A DNA stretch of 25,980 bases from Bifidobacterium breve. GTDB lineage: Bacteria > Actinomycetota > Acidimicrobiia > Acidimicrobiales > Ilumatobacteraceae. Below are positions 24,290 through 25,980 of this stretch, one piece after another. The first letter of the stretch is position 1. Each line of letters begins with the position of its first letter. The stretch lies in contig CAMDER010000005.1 in assembly GCA_945896935.1 (NCBI GenBank), positions 1-25,980 of the forward strand, written 5' to 3'. Made by a program: the position numbers and the translations under genes. The notes below the pieces were generated by a model. The model ran no database searches and was not told the origin of the DNA. It saw only the letters and a list, made by a program, of their open reading frames with translations.

Positions 24290-25630
24290 ATGGCAGAAGT
24301 AACCCTTCCGCAACTTGGAGAAACCGTTACTGAAGGAACCATCACGCGATGGTTCAAAAAGGTCGGCGACTCAGTTGCACTTGATGAACCTTTGTTCGAA
24401 GTATCAACTGACAAAGTTGACACCGAAGTTCCGTCGCCTGTTGCCGGTGTCTTGACTGAAATTCGTGTCCCAGAAGGCGAGACCGTTCCCGTTGGTGCGG
24501 TTATCGGAGTTGTTGGCGATGCCAGTGCAGTAGTTGCTGCCCCAGCCGCCGCGCCTGCGCCTGTTGTTGAAGCTGCGCCTGCTCCAGTCGTCGCCGCTCC
24601 GGCACCAGTTGTTGCTGTTCCAGCCCCTGCGCCTGTTGTTGTTGCTCCAGTGCCTGCTGTGGGCAATGACAATCGTTTGTTGTCGCCAGTCGTGCGCCGT
24701 TTGGTAACCGAGCACAATCTCAATGTTGACTCGATTGCCGGAACCGGCCCTGGTGGACGTATCACTCGCGAAGATGTGCTTGATCACATCGACAAGATCG
24801 CTACTGGTGTAACTCCTGCCGCACCAGCGGCAGCCGCAGCACCTCGACCCGCTGCAGCAAGCCCCGCACCGGTTGCCTCTGCTCCTAAAGCTGCAGCGCC
24901 AGTAGTGCGCGCTGGCGAACGCGACGATGTTGTTCCGTTGTCAAAGATTCGTCAACTCACTGGCGCGCACATGACGATGTCGTTGAGCGTCAGTCCACAT
25001 GCATTCAGCGTGGTCGAAGTTGATTACGCCAATGTCGACAACACGCGGTCCAAGACGAAAGACGAATTCAAGTTGGCCGAAGGCTTTAGCTTGACGTATC
25101 TTCCGTTCATCTCGCGTGCAGTTGTTGACGCATTGGTTGATTTCCCAAACATGAATGCGAGCATTTCGGGCACCGATCTCATCGTGCACCGTTATGTCGA
25201 TCTCGGTATCGCAGTTGACATCGAAGGTCTCGGTCTTTTGGTGCCAGTAGTGCGCAGTGCCGAAGGAAAGCGTTTGCGCGCGATTGCTCGTGAAATCAGT
25301 GATCTGGCAACTCGAGCCAAGACTCGCAAACTAGGCCCCGATGAAATTCAAGGTGGTACGTTCACCATCTCGAATAACGGTTCGGCTGGTTCGGTGCTCA
25401 CGATGGCGATCATCAATCAGCCGCAGGTTGCCATTTTGTCAACCGATGCGATTGCAAGAAAGCCCGTAGTTGTGAATGTTCCTGGTGGTGGCGAAAGTAT
25501 CGCGATTCATCCAGTTGGACATTTGGCCATGAGTTGGGACCATCGTGCATTTGATGGCGCATATGCCGCCGGATTCTTGGTGCGCGTGAAAGAAATTCTT
25601 GAGACCCGCGATTGGTCGAGCGAGTTCTAA
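24290..25630 (+). CDS. 2-oxoacid dehydrogenase E2 (dihydrolipoamide acyltransferase)
   Basis: E2 carries acyl groups on a lipoyl arm and transfers them to CoA. The 446-residue product has one lipoyl domain (about 1-78) with lipoyl Lys42 in STDKVDTEV, a Pro/Ala/Val linker (about 80-125), an E3-binding domain (about 131-168), a second Ala/Pro linker (about 172-205) and the catalytic domain (about 213-446). Catalytic His418 and Asp422 lie in DHRAFDG. The ribosome site is AGGAAAG just before ATG 24290. Whether it serves the pyruvate, 2-oxoglutarate or branched-chain complex cannot be settled. It differs from the usual actinobacterial SucB-type E2, which I recall as having two lipoyl domains. The next gene, lipB, supplies the lipoyl precursor. 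Confidence 0.94.
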   Translation: MAEVTLPQLGETVTEGTITRWFKKVGDSVALDEPLFEVSTDKVDTEVPSPVAGVLTEIRVPEGETVPVGAVIGVVGDASAVVAAPAAAPAPVVEAAPAPVVAAPAPVVAVPAPAPVVVAPVPAVGNDNRLLSPVVRRLVTEHNLNVDSIAGTGPGGRITREDVLDHIDKIATGVTPAAPAAAAAPRPAAASPAPVASAPKAAAPVVRAGERDDVVPLSKIRQLTGAHMTMSLSVSPHAFSVVEVDYANVDNTRSKTKDEFKLAEGFSLTYLPFISRAVVDALVDFPNMNASISGTDLIVHRYVDLGIAVDIEGLGLLVPVVRSAEGKRLRAIAREISDLATRAKTRKLGPDEIQGGTFTISNNGSAGSVLTMAIINQPQVAILSTDAIARKPVVVNVPGGGESIAIHPVGHLAMSWDHRAFDGAYAAGFLVRVKEILETRDWSSEF

Positions 25631-25633
25631 ATT

Positions 25634-25980
25634 ATGTTGCGCGTCCGCTGGATTGGCAGGGTCGCGTATCGCGAGGTTCTGGCGTTACAAACCGCTCTCT
25701 TTGAGCATGGTCAAGAACAACATTTGTTGTTACTTGAGCATCCGCATGTTTTTACGTATGGGCCACGTGCCGAACTTGAAAAGAATCTGAAGTGTGATCC
25801 TGCCGAAGTTGGCGCTGATTTTGTAGCCGTGAAACGCGGTGGCGACATCACCTATCACGGACCAGGACAGCTTGTTGGCTATCCAATTTTGAATTTAGAG
25901 AATGCGATTGGCGCAACGGCGCATGTGTGTGGTGTTGAGCAATTAGTAATTGATGCTTTGACCGAACTTGGTGTGAAGAA
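25634..25980 (+). CDS. lipB: Lipoyl(octanoyl) transferase LipB, cut by the window end
   Basis: LipB moves the octanoyl group from acyl carrier protein to lipoyl domains, the first step in making lipoyl cofactors for E2. About 115 codons are visible, from ATG 25634 (MLRVRWIGRV), 4 nt after the E2 stop. EHPHVFTYGPRA and the active-site segment RGGDITYHGPGQLVGYPI are typical of the family, with the conserved His in YHGPGQ. The catalytic Cys and Lys lie further on, beyond the window. The position directly behind E3 and E2 agrees with its role. lipA, which would insert the sulfurs, is not in view and may follow. Confidence 0.95.
   Translation, partial: MLRVRWIGRVAYREVLALQTALFEHGQEQHLLLLEHPHVFTYGPRAELEKNLKCDPAEVGADFVAVKRGGDITYHGPGQLVGYPILNLENAIGATAHVCGVEQLVIDALTELGVK

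Noticed and set aside
24211..24765. Thr/Gly-Ala-rich open frame opposite lpdA and the E2 linker
   Set aside because: It is the antisense of the Ala/Pro/Val linker codons of a clear E2 gene, and long low-complexity antisense frames are expected there.

Overview
The window is 26 kb of ordinary, gene-dense bacterial chromosome. It holds 21 protein genes, two of them cut by the window ends, and no RNA genes, insertion sequences, prophage or CRISPR that I can see. Gene content fits a high-level actinobacterial assignment: a paired ABC exporter, PduO-type adenosyltransferase, MetH, a standalone methylmalonyl-CoA mutase large chain, a TIGR01777 epimerase, Kup, a single-lipoyl E2 and an LPXTG-type anchor. 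The moderate base composition and very short gaps (several convergent genes meet within 5-30 bp) would suit a compact aquatic Acidimicrobiia-like lineage, but that placement is inference.

Layout. 1-582 (minus): partial surface protein with an LPETG-type anchor at its amino end and a Thr-rich repeat linker. 866-4458 (plus): two overlapping ABC exporter half-transporters. 4479-8723 (minus): cobalamin-dependent methionine synthase, then a membrane-anchored YceI protein. 8852-10865 (plus): cobalamin adenosyltransferase and leucyl aminopeptidase. 10840-11373 (minus): conserved protein of unknown function. 11477-13443 (plus): Sir2 deacylase and a rhodanese-ThiF/MoeB fusion. 13450-15170 (minus): class II aldolase/adducin protein and an EamA exporter. 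15370-16944 (plus): methylmalonyl-CoA mutase large chain. 16950-20171 (minus): a four-gene run of epimerase, FAD oxidoreductase, SRPBCC protein and nitroreductase. 20267-22207 (minus): Kup. 22312-22740 (plus): small anchored protein. 22861-25980 (plus): E3, E2 and the start of lipB.

Themes. Three genes use or make cobalamin cofactors (metH, the adenosyltransferase, the mutase). The right end serves 2-oxoacid dehydrogenase function and its lipoylation. No convincing new defence or mobile system is present. The strongest unlisted signal is regulatory: nine genes that probably begin transcripts carry a TAnnnT hexamer 6-8 nt before the start codon and mostly lack a Shine-Dalgarno site, which implies widespread leaderless transcripts. 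Other points worth a look are the misplaced LPETG anchor, the reversed rhodanese-ThiF fusion without its zinc cysteines, and the asymmetric ABC pair.
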